A DNA stretch of 6,296 bases from Desulfovibrio sp. GTDB lineage: Bacteria > Desulfobacterota > Desulfovibrionia > Desulfovibrionales > Desulfovibrionaceae. The translations under genes were made by a program, and so were the position numbers. Shown here in pieces: positions 4,896 to 6,296 of this stretch; position 1 is the stretch's first letter, and the number at the start of each line of letters is the position of its first letter. Location of the stretch: assembly GCA_031275955.1 (NCBI GenBank), contig JAISNZ010000051.1:1-6296 (forward strand). Reading direction: 5' to 3'. The notes below the pieces were generated by a model that worked only from the letters and a program-made list of their open reading frames with translations, did no database searches and had not been told where the DNA came from.

Positions 4896-5897
4896 ATGGC
4901 GAGCGCCCCGGTACCGGAGAACATTTCCGAAGAATATTACCAGATCAGCGAGGCGATCCTGTCCAGTTTTCCCAAATACAGGCCGCCCTTGGATCTGTAT
5001 ACCTTCAAGGCGGATATCGGGCAACTGGTTTCCTACTCCCGCAAAGGAACGCGCCTTTCCAACGCACAGGTGGAAGAAGTCTACGCCCGGTGCGCCGAGG
5101 GCGATCTGTATGTTTCGCGCCGGGATCATTCCGTTTATTCCGAGCATATCGTCAAACAGCTGGATTTGATTCTGGTGGATCAAAATCTCAAGGAAGCGGA
5201 GGTCGCGGATATCTCTCTGGCGGCCCTGGAGACCCGGCTGGCGGCGTTTTTTGATCAGCCGGTGAGACCGGTTTTCGATCTGCTGTACGCCGATTGCATG
5301 GTTGTCCTGGAATACCTCTGGGCCGATGTTCACCGTCTGCGGCTCTTTTTCCGGCGTCTGCACCGGGGGGATCATACCCTGGCCCGCCATTCCCTGAACA
5401 GCTTCATCGTCGGCCTATGGCTTTTTTCCTCGCAAAAAAGCGGGGACCTGCGGCGCAGGGATTTTGATCAGGCCGGGCAGGCCCTTTTGCTGAAAGACGC
5501 GGGCATGGCCAAGGTTCCTTCCTTCATTACCGGGAAAACCACGCCCCTGAAACCCGAGGAGAGGGAAAAGATCTTTCCCCATCCGCTTACCGGCTACAAA
5601 CTGATGCACAAGTTGGAGCAGAGCTTTGATCTGATGCGCCAGGCCTGCCTCGAACACCACGAGCGGCTGGACGGCTCCGGATATCCCCAGCATTCCAAGG
5701 AAATCAGCTCCTTCGGCCGCCTGACGGCGGTGGCGGACGCCTTTTCGGCCATTATCCAGAAGCGTCCCTACGCGGAGGCCAGGGAACCCGCGGAGGCCGC
5801 GCGGGAACTGTCCCTGGACAGGACCAGATATGATTTCGCCTATACCGGCCCGCTTCTGGCGGCCCTTTTGTCCGACGCCTTCGGCAAGATGAAATGA
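4896..5897 (+). CDS. HD-GYP-like domain protein with altered HD pair
   Basis: This gene encodes 333 residues, soluble, with no signal peptide. The N-terminal part (about 10-90: YYQISEAILSSFPKYRPPLDLY, then LYVSRRDHSVYSEHI) resembles the N-terminal region of many HD-GYP proteins. The C-terminal half (about 155-325) follows the HD-GYP layout: ARHSLNSF (163-170), LLLKDAGMAKVPSFI (197-211), a KPEER...HPLTGY segment (219-234), HHERLDGSGYP (254-264) and RLTAVADAFSAI (275-286). HD-GYP enzymes hydrolyse cyclic-di-GMP. Here the His of the HD pair is Lys200 while Asp201, His229, His254, His255 and Asp281 remain, so one metal ligand is lost and activity is doubtful. Met204 at the HDxGK Lys position also occurs in relatives, as I recall. 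It starts 6 bases after pyk and overlaps the DUF4390 gene by ATGA, so all three are probably translated from one mRNA. Confidence 0.85.
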   Translation: MASAPVPENISEEYYQISEAILSSFPKYRPPLDLYTFKADIGQLVSYSRKGTRLSNAQVEEVYARCAEGDLYVSRRDHSVYSEHIVKQLDLILVDQNLKEAEVADISLAALETRLAAFFDQPVRPVFDLLYADCMVVLEYLWADVHRLRLFFRRLHRGDHTLARHSLNSFIVGLWLFSSQKSGDLRRRDFDQAGQALLLKDAGMAKVPSFITGKTTPLKPEEREKIFPHPLTGYKLMHKLEQSFDLMRQACLEHHERLDGSGYPQHSKEISSFGRLTAVADAFSAIIQKRPYAEAREPAEAARELSLDRTRYDFAYTGPLLAALLSDAFGKMK

Positions 5898-6296
5898 GCC
5901 GGATCTCTGCCCGCGCCTTCCCCCGCTTGCGCGCCGCGCGGGGAGGGGGATTTTTTTTCGGGCTCTGCCTGTTTTGCTTCCTGGCCCTTGTCCCGGTCTC
6001 TCCTTGCCAATCGGCCTCGCCGCAACGGTTTCTCCTTGAAAATCCCCAGTTGGCGGAACGGGACGGCCTGCTCTTTTTTTCCGCCTCCCTGTCTGTGGAA
6101 GAAGAAGGCGCCCTGCGCGACCTGCTGAAAGACGGGGCCGTCCTGGAACTGATCATCACCACCACCCTGGATCGCCGCCGATCCTGGTGGACCAACGCGG
6201 AAGTCGCCAGCCACGTCTATACCTCCAGTATCCGGCACGATCAGTTGACGCGCAATTTTCTGCTCTCCCAGCCCTGCGAGGGCGAGCCGGGGGAAT
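5894..6296 (+). CDS. DUF4390 domain exported protein, partial
   Basis: The first 134 residues are visible; the gene leaves the right edge. Its ATG overlaps the stop of the HD-GYP-like gene (ATGA at 5894-5897), and no good ribosome binding site precedes it, so re-initiation is likely. A basic start (RLRAAR), a hydrophobic segment (about 20-36, FFFGLCLFCFLALVPVS) and a probable cleavage near QSA (39-41) point to export. The mature part has the DUF4390 pattern: LLFFSASLSVEEEGALRDLL (59-78), AVLELIITTTLDRRRSWW (82-99), then EVASHVYTSSIRHDQLTRNF (103-122). The function of DUF4390 is not established; in many bacteria, as I recall, such genes lie just before an NtrY-type sensor kinase gene, so a kinase gene may follow outside the window. 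A T8 run (5951-5958) after G5A lies in the signal peptide codons. Confidence 0.85.
   Translation, partial: MSRISARAFPRLRAARGGGFFFGLCLFCFLALVPVSPCQSASPQRFLLENPQLAERDGLLFFSASLSVEEEGALRDLLKDGAVLELIITTTLDRRRSWWTNAEVASHVYTSSIRHDQLTRNFLLSQPCEGEPGE

Noticed and set aside
4554..5390. Minus-strand open frame of 278 codons across pyk and the HD-GYP-like gene
   Set aside because: It is antisense to two clearly recognised genes; long antisense frames are common in GC-rich coding DNA and it resembles no known protein.

Overview
This 6.3 kb window is GC-rich, densely coded chromosomal DNA. The protein types suggest a Desulfovibrio-like sulfate-reducing bacterium (Desulfovibrionaceae). They include a DUF3365-type sensor N-terminus, a DUF2233/NAGPA-type exported protein, a pyruvate kinase with a GPKIR-type site, an HD-GYP-like protein and a DUF4390 protein. 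The lineage is inferred from overall protein character, not from a database comparison. No tRNA, rRNA, CRISPR array, transposase or plasmid/phage gene was seen.

Left part (1-1653): the 5' end of a membrane sensor gene (minus strand, running off the left edge) diverges from a secreted phosphodiester-glycosidase-family gene (plus strand, 658-1653). They are separated by about 300 bp that holds one weak candidate promoter. Middle (1654-2716): a convergent junction carries a striking 143-bp structured element at 1713-1855. It has 16/18-matching terminal inverted repeats and four consecutive hairpins, one of them shaped like a bidirectional intrinsic terminator. It lies between the glycosidase gene and a minus-strand pair of small unrecognised genes (2716-2369 and 2275-1898). 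The first gene of that pair appears to have a promoter placed to give a leaderless mRNA, and a single-nucleotide-loop G-quadruplex motif lies inside it.

Right part (2737-6296): a plus-strand run that looks like one operon. It contains an unrecognised protein ending in a Cys-x2-Cys-x5-Cys motif, pyruvate kinase (469 aa, complete), an HD-GYP-like protein that starts 6 bp after pyk, and a DUF4390 protein whose ATG overlaps the HD stop codon (ATGA) and which runs off the right edge. The 6-bp gap and the ATGA overlap argue for co-transcription and translational coupling of the last three genes. The pyruvate kinase carries the Leu/Lys/Ile residues associated with potassium-independent enzymes. The HD-GYP-like protein has Lys in place of the His of its HD pair, so it may be a sensor or regulator rather than a working phosphodiesterase.

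No obviously new multi-gene system is visible. The best leads are the 143-bp MITE/REP-like element, the degenerate HD-GYP protein coupled to pyruvate kinase, and the short Cys-motif protein upstream of pyk.
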